From NCBI GenBank assembly GCA_002786715.1, contig PCTW01000084.1:163603-227602 (forward strand): a DNA stretch of 64,000 nucleotides, in the 5' to 3' direction. This DNA comes from Bdellovibrio sp. CG22_combo_CG10-13_8_21_14_all_39_27. GTDB taxonomy: Bacteria; Bdellovibrionota; Bacteriovoracia; Bacteriovoracales; Bacteriovoracaceae. The translations under genes and the position numbers were made by a program. The notes beneath the pieces are model-generated. The model was not told where the DNA came from. It saw only the letters and a program-made list of their open reading frames with translations, and ran no database searches. Below, piece after piece: positions 36,048 through 47,022 of this stretch; position 1 is the first letter of the stretch; every line of letters begins with the position of its first letter.

Positions 36048-36933
36048 GATTAAACTCCAGACGCTTCATCATGAGGTTTATACAGTAGATCATGCCAGTT
36101 ATGCTAAGATCTTGGGCTTTTTTATGGGGTGCAGTTCCGTGGTCTACCGAAAGTCGAACAAAAGGAAGACCCAAGCTAATATTCGCCCCTACTAAACCAT
36201 TCTGCGCTTTAAATAAAGAGAGACCCTGGTCATGAAAGGGAGAGATAACGAGGGTTTCAGAAATGTTAGGGATACTGATGAGACTTGAGTCGCCAGCAAT
36301 AGGGCCGATGAATTCATATTGTCCGTATTTCTTTTTAAGGATTTTCATAGCCTCACTAATAACTTTGTCCTCGCTCCCAATTAACCCTTCTTCGCCAGCA
36401 TGAGGATTGATACCTAGAAAAACGATTTTCTTAATGAAGAAGAACTGAGAATCCAAAGCTGAAGTGACTTTTGCAATAATGGTCTCTTTAGATATCTGGC
36501 TAACTTTTGTAAGTGGTATATGATCAGACAAAAGCAGGAATTTATGACTTGGCGACTGAAAAGACATACTTATTGAAGGCAACGAATAATATTTTCTCAG
36601 AAACTCAGTATAGCCAGAAGCTCCCTTTCCATCAAAACATAACTGATTCTTTTGAGTGGGAAGGGTAAAGAGCAAATCGTTCAATTCAATTGCTTCAAGA
36701 CAAGATTCAAGTGATGACTGCGTCTGTGATAGGTGGTTGTTGCTGCAAATGACAACTGGAACTTGTAATAATCCGTAGTGAAGTCTTTCTTTATCTATCT
36801 TAAATGAATTTGCTGAGCGCTCATCAATCATTAAGCAAAAATTATCAGCAATAATTTGAGGAAAGCAAGAAAGGGCCCTTAGGAATAAGGGTAATCCTTC
36901 ACTTTTTTCATATCCTTGAGCTACATAAATCAT
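36034..36933 (-). CDS. pdxA: PdxA-like dehydrogenase, divergent
   Basis: 299 residues. The three metal-ligand histidine contexts of 4-hydroxythreonine-4-phosphate dehydrogenase are present: GINPHAGEEGLIG, SPFHDQGLSL and SVDHGTAPHKKA. The N-terminus (MIYVAQGYEKSEGLPLFLRAL) lacks the usual GDPxGIGPE motif, and the protein is about 30 residues short. It would act in vitamin B6 synthesis (DXP-dependent) if active. It lies between the surA-like gene (3-base gap) and uvrA. The divergence may mean a changed substrate. Confidence 0.75.
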   Translation of the reverse strand: MIYVAQGYEKSEGLPLFLRALSCFPQIIADNFCLMIDERSANSFKIDKERLHYGLLQVPVVICSNNHLSQTQSSLESCLEAIELNDLLFTLPTQKNQLCFDGKGASGYTEFLRKYYSLPSISMSFQSPSHKFLLLSDHIPLTKVSQISKETIIAKVTSALDSQFFFIKKIVFLGINPHAGEEGLIGSEDKVISEAMKILKKKYGQYEFIGPIAGDSSLISIPNISETLVISPFHDQGLSLFKAQNGLVGANISLGLPFVRLSVDHGTAPHKKAQDLSITGMIYCINLMMKRLEFNHGIK

Positions 36934-36936
36934 GAT

Positions 36937-37845
36937 TTAAAAGAAGCGAATATAATGTTTGAGATACTCTGATTCAAACCAGCTGGCCTTGATTGATCCT
37001 GCACTTTCCGATGCTAGGGCTGATCTTAGCATACCTTTTGAGCGTGAAAAATTATCAGACTCACCAACTTTTTTATCAACGACAAGAAAGAAGTGATAAT
37101 CATTTCCAAGTAATACGGCAGGGCTGATTTTCCCAGTGCCTGTCTTTTTTAGAATTCTGGATATTTTTTTATCAAGTCCATCATCGCTTAAATCATTAAT
37201 TTCATTTTTAGTAGAAGTCCCAAGCTTTTTTGATTTCTGTGAGCTCTTGTGCCAATCAGAAATTAAAGTTTCAACAGATGTTCTGCTTTTGCTTAGCTTT
37301 TTATAAATGCTCTTTGGAACTCTATAATCAATTAAAGAATAAATTGTAGATGAGCTCTTATCATTCTTAAATCTTTTGTAATATTCGTTCTTTAATTGTT
37401 GATCAGATACTGAAATAAGTGGCTCGATAATTCTAGAACTAAAAGTATTATATTCCATCGCCTCGCGAATGATTTCGAAATACTCATCGAAAGTCATGTT
37501 ACGTGATTTCAAAAATTGCAAAAGGGCTGATCTCGAAAGGCCAAGTCTTTTTTCAGTTGATTTAATTTGTTCTTCAACTTGTTCATCTGAAACAATAAAA
37601 CCTAGTTCCGCCAATTTTTCCCGAATGGTAAAACTCTCAACAAGGGCCTTTGAAATATTTTCCAAAGAATCATCTTTAAAAGAATAGATCATCGGTGAAA
37701 TTTCTTTTCGGGCATTCATCGTTTTTTGTACGCGTTCAAGTTGAGACAAAGTAACAACCTTGTCATTGAACACAATAACTATCTTATCGAGTAATTTAGC
37801 ATGGGCACTGCTGGCGCAGAGCAGGAACAAAAGCAGGTATTTCAT
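36937..37845 (-). CDS. SurA-like periplasmic chaperone
   Basis: 302 residues. The signal peptide MKYLLLFLLCASSAHA is followed by a SurA-type N-terminal helical domain (DKIVIVFNDKVVTLSQLERV..., LGLSRSALLQFLKSRNMTFDEYFEIIRE). The region after residue ~170 is where a parvulin domain would be, but its signature (HILL, GGDLGW) is missing; only LGNDYHFFLVVDKK fits a terminal strand. It probably chaperones outer-membrane proteins without isomerase activity. It is 11 bases after the ppiC-like gene. Confidence 0.8.
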   Translation of the reverse strand: MKYLLLFLLCASSAHAKLLDKIVIVFNDKVVTLSQLERVQKTMNARKEISPMIYSFKDDSLENISKALVESFTIREKLAELGFIVSDEQVEEQIKSTEKRLGLSRSALLQFLKSRNMTFDEYFEIIREAMEYNTFSSRIIEPLISVSDQQLKNEYYKRFKNDKSSSTIYSLIDYRVPKSIYKKLSKSRTSVETLISDWHKSSQKSKKLGTSTKNEINDLSDDGLDKKISRILKKTGTGKISPAVLLGNDYHFFLVVDKKVGESDNFSRSKGMLRSALASESAGSIKASWFESEYLKHYIRFF

Positions 37846-37856
37846 TAAAAAAATCT

Positions 37857-38666
37857 TTATTGTAAGTATTGCTTATTAATAACAACACTAGCCTTAGACC
37901 TCAACTCTGAATAGTAGTCTTCTAAGATTTTGTCTCTTTTTTGATCATAGACAATTTTTTTATAGAGATCTTTATTGGCCGATGCGAAATCTTTGACTCC
38001 GAGCACCTTAATTACGTGATACCCAAATTGAGATCTAACGGGAGAAGAGATGAATCCCTTTTCTTTACCTTTAATTGCCTGAAAATATTCAGGTGGAACT
38101 TTTACTGCAGGTTGGAATCCCATATCTCCACCGGTAGGTGCTGTTGTACTTTGTGAATACTTGTTAGCAAGCTCAGAAAAAAGTTCCGGCTTTTTCTTAA
38201 GGGCCTCATAAATTTGCAGTGCTTTGTTTTGAGCAGCTTGCCATTCATTTTCATCAGGCTGCGCTCTTACTCTTAAAAGAATATGGGCCGTTCTGTACTC
38301 CGGATAGCTTGAATAATACTTTTTAACATCATCATCAGTAATGACAATTTTCTTAAGTTTTGGCTCTAAGTCCTTTGAAACCTGAGCATGATAAAGAACA
38401 TCTTCCATCTTTTGCTTAACAATAGGATCTTGATCGAGCTTACCTTGCTTCGCTCTCATAATTCCTAATTCTCTATTAACTAAATCAAGAAGAACCTTTT
38501 CCTTTGTAACGACTTTATCAGAGACAAACATCATGTTTTGAACAAAGGCTTGTTCAAGAACAGACTTGCGAATTTCTACATTATTTACTTTGGCCACAAC
38601 AGGATCTTTTTCCTGAGCAAAACTAAAGTTAGATATTAAAAGAGCTAGTGCTAACAACTTGGTCAT
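37857..38666 (-). CDS. Periplasmic parvulin-type peptidyl-prolyl isomerase
   Basis: 269 residues. The signal peptide is MTKLLALALLISNFSFA. The SurA-like N-domain (~20-115) is followed by a rotamase domain with RTAHILLRV, FSELANKYSQSTTAPTGGDMGF and SQFGYHVIKV. A secreted proline isomerase for envelope proteins. It is encoded next to a SurA homologue lacking a clear catalytic domain, so the pair may divide the work. It lies 39 bases after mfd. Confidence 0.9.
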   Translation of the reverse strand: MTKLLALALLISNFSFAQEKDPVVAKVNNVEIRKSVLEQAFVQNMMFVSDKVVTKEKVLLDLVNRELGIMRAKQGKLDQDPIVKQKMEDVLYHAQVSKDLEPKLKKIVITDDDVKKYYSSYPEYRTAHILLRVRAQPDENEWQAAQNKALQIYEALKKKPELFSELANKYSQSTTAPTGGDMGFQPAVKVPPEYFQAIKGKEKGFISSPVRSQFGYHVIKVLGVKDFASANKDLYKKIVYDQKRDKILEDYYSELRSKASVVINKQYLQ

Positions 38667-38705
38667 GGTTACCTCGAAAAATGAGAAAAGTACTCTATAA
38701 AAACG

Positions 38706-41700
38706 CTAACATGGTATGATTTGCTGTGCAATATTATTTGCAAGATCAAGTACATGAGTGGGATTTATTTGAGATTTTGCTTTATAGCTGACTAGATAGT
38801 TCGGGTTAATGCTAAAGAGATTTGAATTTTGAATGAAAAAATTGGCCAGACGTTCTCGAATTTCTGGGCGTGAATTTAAATAATCCTGATTAAATTGGAT
38901 GGATATTTCTTTTTGTCCAACTTTTAAACTCTGAACACCAAGCGGGCTTAAAATATTTCGTGCTTTTAAAATGGTAATAAGTTGAGAAACTTCTGTAGGC
39001 AGATTTCCATAAATATCCTGAAGTTCTTCTGCAATCTCAACGAGCTTCGAATTAGAAACAGCATTGGAAATTTGTTTGTAATAGGCGATTCGTCTTCCCG
39101 TCTCTGCAATGAAAAAATCGGGAATTGATGCTTTGAAAGGCGTGATGATTTCCATATCGGGAATTGTTTGAACTTCCTCACCTTTGAGCTCTGAAATCGC
39201 CTCTTGTAATAATTCTAAATAAAGCTCGAGTCCAATTTCATTGATGTGGCCAGATTGCTCAGCTCCTAAAATATCGCCAGAGCCGCGAATTTCCAAATCG
39301 CTATTGGCCAACGAAAATCCAGCTCCTAGGTCAGAATACATTTGCAAGGCCTTTAATCTTTTTTCTGATTCGTTGGAGAGACTTTTATCTTTAGATATAA
39401 GAAGATAGGCGTATGACTTTTTATCAGAACGGCCAATGCGTCCTCTTAGTTGATGAAGTTGGGCGAGTCCCAACTTGTCCGCGTGGAATATGATCATGGT
39501 GTTAGCGTTGGGAATATCAATTCCAGATTCAATGATCGTTGTTGCTAAAAGAACATTTGAAGTACCTTTGTAAAAACTTAAGATTCTTTTTTCAATTTCA
39601 CTCGTAGGTAATTGCCCGTGAGCAATAGTTAAATTGATATTAGGAGCAAGCTCTCTAATTTTATTTGCATAAAGTTCAATGTCGTAAACTTTATTATGCA
39701 CGACAAATAATTGACCTCCCCTATTGAGCTCAAAGTCGATGGCCTGCTTAAGAACAGTCTTATCTTCGTGCATAACGATGGTTTTAACCGATTGTTTAAG
39801 AGGTGGAGGTGTTTTGATAAGGGAGAAATCTTTGATACCAAGTAGTCCCAATTGCAATGTTCTTGGGATCGGAGTGGCTGTAAGAGTCATGCAATGGACA
39901 TTAGATTTTAAGAGTTTCAACTGCTCTTTGTGAGAAACACCAAAGCGATGCTCTTCATCGATAATAATGAGTCCGAGATCTTTAAATTTATTTTTATGTG
40001 TCAAAAGACCATGTGTACCGATGACAATATCAACATGACCATTTTCTAGATCGGATACTATTTGGGCAATCTCTTTTTTAGTTTTGAGACGACAAATAAA
40101 TTGAATATTGACGGCAAAATTTTTAAATCGAGTTGAGAAAGTGTTAAAGTGTTGCAGAGCTAAAATAGTTGTAGGGACCAGAACGGCGACTTGTTTTTTT
40201 TCTTCAACAACTTTAAAAGCTGCACGCATGGCCACTTCTGTTTTTCCGAAACCGACATCTCCACAAATGAGTCGATCCATGGGCCTAGAGCTTGAAAGGT
40301 CTTTGAGACTTTCTTTAATGGCTTGGTCTTGATCAGGTGTCTCATCAAAAGGAAAATCAAGCTCAAACTCTTTGTACAAATGAGTATCAATGGTAAATGC
40401 ATGAGCTTTTCGAGAAGCTCTTTCTGCTTGCAGTTTAATAAGATCGAAAGCTAGCGCTTTGACTGATTTTCTCACTCGAGTTTTTGCTAGAGAAAAACGA
40501 TTCGTTCGAAGGCTATCTACTTTTATGGTCGATTCGGAATCCGAATGTTTTTGAATTTGATTTAATTTATATATTGGAACATAAATTTTATCTCCCTCTA
40601 AATAGTTGAGGACGACAAAGTCATTAACATTTCCATTTTGCTCAATGGACTGGAGGCCTTCAAATGTACCGATACCAAATTGGGAGTGAATGACATAATC
40701 GCCATGCTTGATCGAAGCTAGGTGTTCTGCAAAAAAATCGCTTTTGCTATTTGATGAACTCGAGCGTCGGGATTTCTTAACTTCCTTCTTTTGAATAAAA
40801 AAATCTGAATCACTCACGACCAATTGATTTAGGTCCGGAAGGTAAAAGCCTTCGTTGAGAGCACATTTGATAAATTGAATATTGAATTCAAGCTCTCGCA
40901 TCTTAAAAAGATCTAAAATATAGTTAATTTCCTTCAAGGATTTTTCATTTAGATAACAAATAGTCAGAGTTTGAAAGGAATCACTTTTCCTCTTTATTGC
41001 ATCAAAGAAATCGTTAACTTTGTTGCGACTACCAACTCGAGAAGTAAATTCAAGAAATGCTGAAGACGAAATGACTTTGATTTCTTCGAAATCTTCTATT
41101 GCCTTTCCGTGAACTAGTCCTAAGTGAATATTTCCTAATTCATCAAAACCATCTTGATTGAGAAACTGTTGTGGTTCCGAAATAATGGCAGAGCTTTCGA
41201 TATCTAATGATACTTCCTTATATTGATTTTCTAAATTTTCCAAAAAGGCACGACCAGCATCACTTGGACTTTGATTTCCCAAGTAAATTGAAAAGCCCTT
41301 CTTAGCCTTGATAAATTTAAGCAAATTTGTTGTTTCTTCATTAAAAAGGGGAAAGTACTTTGCCAGTTGAGGGAAGACTTCTCTATCACTTGCTTGTTCG
41401 ATAATGGATTTGCGTGCTTCATAGCGAGCCTTGAAGCGTGGTCCAGGTTGAGCAACTTTTGATCTGAATTGATTAATATAATCTTGATGAAAAATATAAT
41501 AAGGAGTGAGGCTTAAGCGAGCTTTCGTAAAATGGTCCTGCTTTAATGTCCTCATAGTTGCCGGATCGACCATTGAAATAGTTTCGATAACATCATCAAA
41601 ATAATTAATGCGATAGACTTCGCCTTCAATTGAGTAAATATCGAAAACTTCACCTCGATGAGAAAAATCACCTGGCTCTACAATCGCCTCTTTGGATTGA

Positions 41701-42176
41701 TAGCCAATTTGAATAAGCTGATTGGCCAAAAGATAAGGTGACTTGGTTTCAGCTTTTTCGATGGTAATGTTCATGGCCGAAAAGAATTTTGGTGTAGGTA
41801 TAGGGAGCGCCGCTGCATACAGGGAAGTAACTAATATAACTTTATCTTGTGCATGAGCTTCATTGTGGAGAAAGTTGAGAACATTGAGGCGCGCAACAAG
41901 ATTTTCTTTTGGTTCAACTACTGAGGAATAAGGTGAGGCCAAGGATGATGGATAAAAAAGTTTTATTGCATCAATTGATTCACTGTGTGAAAGATCGTTA
42001 TAAAAATCTTCAGCACGTTGATCATTTTCAAAAACAACAAACATAAAATTAGAAAGTTTGCAGAGCGACAACCAATCCTGACAAAATTGGTAAAGTAAAA
42101 AATTGCTTCCATAATCCAATGCGTGAACTACTTTTTGTGACTTCTGATGTTTTGCAATGAGATCAACTAATTTCAT
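38706..42176 (-). CDS. mfd: Transcription-repair coupling factor Mfd
   Basis: 1156 residues, full length. The UvrB-homology N-terminus, the RNA-polymerase interaction domain ([23 protein letters not shown]), the RecG-type helicase with Walker [18 protein letters not shown] and DEEHRFGV, and the [16 protein letters not shown] motif VI ([11 protein letters not shown]) are present. It removes stalled polymerase and recruits UvrA, which is encoded downstream on the same strand. Divergent from nuoA with a 141-base gap. Confidence 0.97.
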   Translation of the reverse strand: MKLVDLIAKHQKSQKVVHALDYGSNFLLYQFCQDWLSLCKLSNFMFVVFENDQRAEDFYNDLSHSESIDAIKLFYPSSLASPYSSVVEPKENLVARLNVLNFLHNEAHAQDKVILVTSLYAAALPIPTPKFFSAMNITIEKAETKSPYLLANQLIQIGYQSKEAIVEPGDFSHRGEVFDIYSIEGEVYRINYFDDVIETISMVDPATMRTLKQDHFTKARLSLTPYYIFHQDYINQFRSKVAQPGPRFKARYEARKSIIEQASDREVFPQLAKYFPLFNEETTNLLKFIKAKKGFSIYLGNQSPSDAGRAFLENLENQYKEVSLDIESSAIISEPQQFLNQDGFDELGNIHLGLVHGKAIEDFEEIKVISSSAFLEFTSRVGSRNKVNDFFDAIKRKSDSFQTLTICYLNEKSLKEINYILDLFKMRELEFNIQFIKCALNEGFYLPDLNQLVVSDSDFFIQKKEVKKSRRSSSSNSKSDFFAEHLASIKHGDYVIHSQFGIGTFEGLQSIEQNGNVNDFVVLNYLEGDKIYVPIYKLNQIQKHSDSESTIKVDSLRTNRFSLAKTRVRKSVKALAFDLIKLQAERASRKAHAFTIDTHLYKEFELDFPFDETPDQDQAIKESLKDLSSSRPMDRLICGDVGFGKTEVAMRAAFKVVEEKKQVAVLVPTTILALQHFNTFSTRFKNFAVNIQFICRLKTKKEIAQIVSDLENGHVDIVIGTHGLLTHKNKFKDLGLIIIDEEHRFGVSHKEQLKLLKSNVHCMTLTATPIPRTLQLGLLGIKDFSLIKTPPPLKQSVKTIVMHEDKTVLKQAIDFELNRGGQLFVVHNKVYDIELYANKIRELAPNINLTIAHGQLPTSEIEKRILSFYKGTSNVLLATTIIESGIDIPNANTMIIFHADKLGLAQLHQLRGRIGRSDKKSYAYLLISKDKSLSNESEKRLKALQMYSDLGAGFSLANSDLEIRGSGDILGAEQSGHINEIGLELYLELLQEAISELKGEEVQTIPDMEIITPFKASIPDFFIAETGRRIAYYKQISNAVSNSKLVEIAEELQDIYGNLPTEVSQLITILKARNILSPLGVQSLKVGQKEISIQFNQDYLNSRPEIRERLANFFIQNSNLFSINPNYLVSYKAKSQINPTHVLDLANNIAQQIIPC

Positions 42177-42317
42177 ATTTCAAATTGTGCAATACAAAAA
42201 AATAATGTTTTTGTAGAAGTTAAAGGCTATTTCAATTTAGGACAAAAGGCATATCAAAATGTTTCCAATATCTTAACATTCATGTAATCTGTTTCAAAAC
42301 TAAAAAGGACATTTGAT

Positions 42318-42728
42318 ATGGCGTCACATGGCTTAGACGTTTACATGCCAATTATTATTTTAATGGCATTCGCAGTCATTATGATTGTGGGGGCTCTTTT
42401 GGTCGGTCGAATTCTTCGACCTCACAATCCCAATGCATTAAAGGAATCAGCTTACGAGTGTGGTGAAGAACCCATTGGTATTGCTTGGTCAAATTTTAAC
42501 GTTCGTTTTTATGTCGTAAGTTTAATTTTCATTATCTTCGACGTGGAAGGAGCCTTAATGTTTCCAGTTGCGGCGGTTTTTAAAAAATTCGCTTCAATTG
42601 GTTTAGGTGCACCGGTATTTGCTAGCTTTGTCTTATTTATTCTTATTCTTTTTTCAGGAGTTATTTACTGTTGGAAAAAGGGTGATTTTGATTGGGTAAA
42701 AAGTTATCGCATTCCTAGCTCAAAGTAA
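42318..42728 (+). CDS. nuoA: NADH-quinone oxidoreductase subunit A
   Basis: 136 residues, three membrane helices. The conserved loop is YECGEEPIGIAWSNFNVRFYVVSLIFIIFDVEGALMFP, with the Asp-Glu pair. First gene of a complex I membrane-arm operon (nuoA-H-J-K-L-M-N). AAGGA precedes the ATG by eight bases. No strong promoter stands out in the 141-base gap; TTTCCA-17-TAATCT just upstream is possible. Confidence 0.96.
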   Translation: MASHGLDVYMPIIILMAFAVIMIVGALLVGRILRPHNPNALKESAYECGEEPIGIAWSNFNVRFYVVSLIFIIFDVEGALMFPVAAVFKKFASIGLGAPVFASFVLFILILFSGVIYCWKKGDFDWVKSYRIPSSK

Positions 42729-42743
42729 TTAAAGGGATATTTA

Positions 42744-43943
42744 ATGAATTCGACAATAGTTTCGTATCTATCACAATTTGAAGGTTATCAAAAGTTTGTG
42801 TCGATGGCGTCTTCATTCCTCGGATCAAATGCGAGCGGCTATATTACTTTTCTTGTTTTCTTCTTAGGTGCATTTGTCATTGTTAACGTAATGGCACTTA
42901 TTGGTGGCTTAGGAACATATGCTGAAAGAAAAATTTCAGCCGATCTTCAAATGAGACAAGGTCCAAATCGAGTTGGTCCTTACGGAATTCTTCAGTTTTT
43001 AGCCGATGGTGTAAAAATGATTATGAAGGAAGATATCATTCCTTCAGCTTCTGATAAATTCATGTTTACGCTTGCTCCCCTCCTGGCTTTGCTAGGTGTA
43101 TTGGCAACTTTCGCAGTCATTCCTTTTTCAAGTGGTTTGATGCTTTCAGATTTGAATGTTGGAGTTTTTTACTTGATCGGCGTTTCTTCGCTTGTTGGTG
43201 TCGGCGTTTTCTTGGCTGGCTATTCTTCAAACTCTAAATGGTCGATGCTTGGAGGAATGAGAGGTGCTTCGCAAATTATCTCTTACGAAGTTCCCGTTAC
43301 CCTTTCTATCCTAAGTATTGTTCTATTGGCCGGTGGCATGTCTTTTGGGACATTGGTTAATGCTCAATCTGGATTTCCTCATGAATGGTTTATTCTTCAT
43401 AATCCTTTTACCTTTATTGGCTTCTTTGTTTATTTTATTGGTGCTCTTGCAGAAACCAACCGTGCCCCATTCGATTTACCAGAAGCTGAATCAGAACTCG
43501 TTTCAGGATATCACACTGAATATACAGGAATGAGATTTGCTTTCTTTGCACTTGCTGAATACATGGAAGTTTTTGTCGTCTGTGGTGTGGCAGCAGCCTT
43601 GTTCTTGGGTGGATATAAGGTTCCTTTTGATTTAGGAGATGGTGCTTTTTTTACTCATACTTTGCATCTTCCAGAGTTCATTGGAAAAAATATTGGTCAA
43701 GTCCTAGAGCTTGGATCTTTCTTTACTAAAACATTAGTCCTTTATTACATCGTGATTTGGATTCGATGGACTCTTCCAAGACTTAGAGTGGATCAACTTA
43801 TGACTCTTTGTTGGAAATACTTAACTCCAATTGCACTATTCAACCTCGTTGGCTGTGCCTTTTGGATGTATTATTTCGAAGGTAAATCTTTATACGTTTT
43901 ACTTTTTAAATCTGCAGCCCATGCTGCAGGAGCTGGACATTAA
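42744..43943 (+). CDS. nuoH: NADH-quinone oxidoreductase subunit H
   Basis: 399 residues, about nine membrane helices. The quinone-cavity motifs AERKISADLQMRQGPNRVGPYG and ETNRAPFDLPEAESELVSGYHTEYTG are intact, as is RWTLPRLRVDQLM. It couples quinone reduction to the pumps. It lies 15 bases after nuoA. A long N-terminal segment (about 35 residues) precedes the first conserved helix. Confidence 0.97.
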   Translation: MNSTIVSYLSQFEGYQKFVSMASSFLGSNASGYITFLVFFLGAFVIVNVMALIGGLGTYAERKISADLQMRQGPNRVGPYGILQFLADGVKMIMKEDIIPSASDKFMFTLAPLLALLGVLATFAVIPFSSGLMLSDLNVGVFYLIGVSSLVGVGVFLAGYSSNSKWSMLGGMRGASQIISYEVPVTLSILSIVLLAGGMSFGTLVNAQSGFPHEWFILHNPFTFIGFFVYFIGALAETNRAPFDLPEAESELVSGYHTEYTGMRFAFFALAEYMEVFVVCGVAAALFLGGYKVPFDLGDGAFFTHTLHLPEFIGKNIGQVLELGSFFTKTLVLYYIVIWIRWTLPRLRVDQLMTLCWKYLTPIALFNLVGCAFWMYYFEGKSLYVLLFKSAAHAAGAGH

Positions 43944-43957
43944 TTTAGGGGCTAACA

Positions 43958-44491
43958 ATGTTTGAACAAATATTATTTTTATTATCGGCCACAGCGACAA
44001 TCGGATTTACGGTTGCGGTTGTTGGCACCAATAATTTAATGCACGCTTGTATGTACCTTTTAGGAACATTGTTTGGTGTCGCTGGACTCTATGCAACGAT
44101 TGGCGCTGATTTTTTAGCTGCTACTCAAATTGTTGTTTATGCTGGTGGCGTTGTGATCTTAATGTTGTTCGCCATCATGCTGACTGGTGGGGCTGAAGAT
44201 AAAAAGAATAGATTCGGCATTGAAAAAATACCATCAATGGGTTCTACAAAAACATACATCGTTGCAGGAGCATCTGTGCTGATTATCGCAATGATTGTTT
44301 TGAAAATGACGGCAAACATTCACACTGCCAACAAAGATTTGGCCGTAGCCAGTACGGGGAATGAATCCACCGTTTTTAATATTGGATCGCTTTTGTTAAC
44401 AGACCATATCCTAGCGTTCGAAATCTCATCGATTTTGCTTTTGGGAGCATTGGTTGGCGCCGCTATAATTGCGCGTCCGAAAAGAAACTAA
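43958..44491 (+). CDS. nuoJ: NADH-quinone oxidoreductase subunit J
   Basis: 177 residues, five membrane helices. The pi-bulge motif LAATQIVVYAGGVVILMLFAIML and the ending LLGALVGAAIIARPKRN fit the family. nuoI, which usually lies between nuoH and nuoJ, is missing here. Confidence 0.95.
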   Translation: MFEQILFLLSATATIGFTVAVVGTNNLMHACMYLLGTLFGVAGLYATIGADFLAATQIVVYAGGVVILMLFAIMLTGGAEDKKNRFGIEKIPSMGSTKTYIVAGASVLIIAMIVLKMTANIHTANKDLAVASTGNESTVFNIGSLLLTDHILAFEISSILLLGALVGAAIIARPKRN

Positions 44492-44507
44492 TAGAGGTTA
44501 TAAGTAT

Positions 44508-44813
44508 ATGATTAGCTTACCTTCTTATCTCTTCATATCATTCTTGCTTTTTGTAGCGGGAATGTTTGTCATGATTGCTCGTAAAAATATTGTTGCGATT
44601 CTTTTAGGAATTGAACTTATTTTGAATTCAGCTGCATTAAACTTTGTAGCTTACACAAAATTCGTCAATAACAATCTCGACGGTCATATAATGTCCCTCT
44701 TTATTATTGTTATTGCAGCTGCAGAAGCAGCTGTAGGTTTGGCGATTGTTATTAGATTTTATCAACTTAGAGAAAGTGTGCATATTGATGATGCCACTCA
44801 ATTACAGAGCTAG
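44508..44813 (+). CDS. nuoK: NADH-quinone oxidoreductase subunit K
   Basis: 101 residues, three helices. The conserved glutamates are in LLGIELILNSAALNFVAY and AAAEAAVGLAIVIRFYQLR. The start is ATG 44508, preceded by AGAGG; a longer frame from 44469 overlaps nuoJ and has no family support. Confidence 0.95.
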   Translation: MISLPSYLFISFLLFVAGMFVMIARKNIVAILLGIELILNSAALNFVAYTKFVNNNLDGHIMSLFIIVIAAAEAAVGLAIVIRFYQLRESVHIDDATQLQS

Positions 44814-44821
44814 AGAGACAT

Positions 44822-47005
44822 ATGGATTATTCATTTTCAAATGTGGCACTAATAGCTTTATTACCGTTTTTTGCGTTTGTAATAAATGCTTTCATAGTGA
44901 AAAAGTTCACGAAGCTTGCTGTTACAATAAGCTGCTTGGCCATCTTTTCATCTTTCCTCCTTGCTTGTCGCATATTTAAGGATGTTGTTTTTGATGTTTA
45001 TTCATCAGAGTTTTATGTACATAAGTATTTCAATTGGATTGACATTTCTTCAGCGACGATTCCATTTAAAATCAACATGGGTATCTATATAGATAACATG
45101 ACTGCCATTATGTTATTGATGGTCACAGGTGTAGCTACTCTCATTCATGTCTTCTCTACTTATTACATGCACGACGATGCCCGTTTCGGAAGATTTTTTG
45201 TCTACATGTCACTGTTTACTTCAGCCATGCTTGGCCTTGTTCTTTCAGACAACCTTCTTTCTGTTTTCATTTTCTGGGAATTGATGGGCTTTTGTTCTTA
45301 CTCACTCATTGGCTTTTATTATGAAAAAGAAGGAGCAGGAAATGCTTCGATGAAAGCTTTTATGACAACCAGAGTGGGGGACGTGTTCTTCTTGGTTGGG
45401 ATTTTGGCCATTTGGAACATTGTTGGAAGTGTCTCTTTTGTTGATATCTACGCTGCCCTTTCACAAGGAAAGTTTGCCCACGATATAATGATTTTTGGAC
45501 TTGGTATTCCAGTTGCGACTTTTGCAGCTTTTTCAATATTCATGGGAACAATTGGTAAGTCTGCTCAATTTCCACTTCAAGTTTGGTTACCTGATGCCAT
45601 GTTTGGACCGACTCCCTGTTCGGCTTTAATTCATGCTGCGACCATGGTTGCGGCCGGTGTTTATCTTTCTCTCAGAATGTTCCCGCTTATGGAAGCAGGT
45701 CATCTCTTAACATTCATTGCTTATATAGGAGCAATTACGGCCTTTGGTGCTGCAACTATCGCCCTTGTTCAAACAGATATTAAAGCAGTTCTCGCCTATT
45801 CTACAATTTCTCAGTTGGGTTATATGGTTTTAGGTGTTGGTGTCGGTGCTTATAACGCCTCCTTTATGCATTTGATTACTCACGCTGTTTTTAAGGCATG
45901 TTTGTTCTTGGCCGCGGGTTCAGTTATTCACTCACTTCACGATCATCACACTCATGAGCACGTTCAAGAAATGCCAAGAATGGGTGGTTTACGGAAGAAG
46001 CTTCCCTTTACTTTTATTGCCATGATGTGCTGTACGCTCGCCATTTCTGGTATTCCCTTTTTCTCAGGATTTGTTTCTAAAGATAGAATCCTAGGCGACG
46101 CTCTATTGGCTGCTCTTCATCATAAAGTTATGTGGGTTCCAGCAGTTTTGGGATTTGCAGCAGCTTTTTTAACAGCCTTTTATATGTTCAGAATGATGTT
46201 CCTCACTTTCTTTGGAGAACCAAGAGACAAGGAGCTTTACGAGCACATGCATGAAGAGCACTTACAACTTAACAGCAATGTTCCTCTTCTCATCCTCTCT
46301 ATTTTCACATTAGGTGTCTTTTACTCTGGGTCACTAACTGGCCAAGGTTTTATTAAAGTCTTTAAAGGTAACTATGAGTGGTTTGGAACTTTGGTTGAAA
46401 AGCCACATGTTGCAAATTTCCAAGATCACAAGCGTCAGCTTTGGACTATGGATTCTTCAGTCGACAGAGAAGAATTTAAGCACAGCCGTTATGACGAAAA
46501 ACATGGCAAAACTGAAGAAGAAGCTCATCATGTCCACCAAGTGCATTTGATTGGTGCTCTTATGTCGATCGTTATTGCATTCTCGGGCGTCTTTCTTTCA
46601 TTCTTAATGTATGGAAAGAAGTCTCTCAATCCTGCTTTTTGGACAGGACTCTTTTCAGGTTGGTATAGAGGTCTCTTGAATAAGTATTACTTTGATACTT
46701 TTTATATCAAGGTTGTGATTCAAAAAATGCTTCTCCCCCTTAACAACTTTTTGGCCTTCATCGATATGGGTATTTATGACAGATATGCTATCGACGGATG
46801 GGAGAATGTGAACAGATGGTTTTATACAGTGGCCAAGTGGTTTGATAATTTGGTCGTTGATACTGTTGCGGTTGATGGAACGGGTGCAAGCGTTCGTTTG
46901 TTTAATGTTGTCCTGCGCACGCTTCAGTCAGGGAAAATTCAATTTTATTTCATTATGATTATATTAGTTTTATCGAGTTACATTTGGGCCATTGGTTCAA
47001 ATTAG
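44822..47005 (+). CDS. nuoL: NADH-quinone oxidoreductase subunit L
   Basis: 727 residues, slightly longer than typical. The antiporter core has the conserved FWELMGFCSYSLIGFYYEKE glutamate, GTIGKSAQFPLQVWLPDAM and ALIHAATMVAAGVYL, and YSTISQLGYMVLGVG. The C-terminal lateral helix follows (LRTLQSGKIQFYFIMIILVLS). A hydrophilic insert around 520-580 is His/Lys/Glu-rich. Proton-pumping subunit. Confidence 0.97.
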   Translation: MDYSFSNVALIALLPFFAFVINAFIVKKFTKLAVTISCLAIFSSFLLACRIFKDVVFDVYSSEFYVHKYFNWIDISSATIPFKINMGIYIDNMTAIMLLMVTGVATLIHVFSTYYMHDDARFGRFFVYMSLFTSAMLGLVLSDNLLSVFIFWELMGFCSYSLIGFYYEKEGAGNASMKAFMTTRVGDVFFLVGILAIWNIVGSVSFVDIYAALSQGKFAHDIMIFGLGIPVATFAAFSIFMGTIGKSAQFPLQVWLPDAMFGPTPCSALIHAATMVAAGVYLSLRMFPLMEAGHLLTFIAYIGAITAFGAATIALVQTDIKAVLAYSTISQLGYMVLGVGVGAYNASFMHLITHAVFKACLFLAAGSVIHSLHDHHTHEHVQEMPRMGGLRKKLPFTFIAMMCCTLAISGIPFFSGFVSKDRILGDALLAALHHKVMWVPAVLGFAAAFLTAFYMFRMMFLTFFGEPRDKELYEHMHEEHLQLNSNVPLLILSIFTLGVFYSGSLTGQGFIKVFKGNYEWFGTLVEKPHVANFQDHKRQLWTMDSSVDREEFKHSRYDEKHGKTEEEAHHVHQVHLIGALMSIVIAFSGVFLSFLMYGKKSLNPAFWTGLFSGWYRGLLNKYYFDTFYIKVVIQKMLLPLNNFLAFIDMGIYDRYAIDGWENVNRWFYTVAKWFDNLVVDTVAVDGTGASVRLFNVVLRTLQSGKIQFYFIMIILVLSSYIWAIGSN

Positions 47006-47022
47006 TCTATAAGGAGTAGCAA

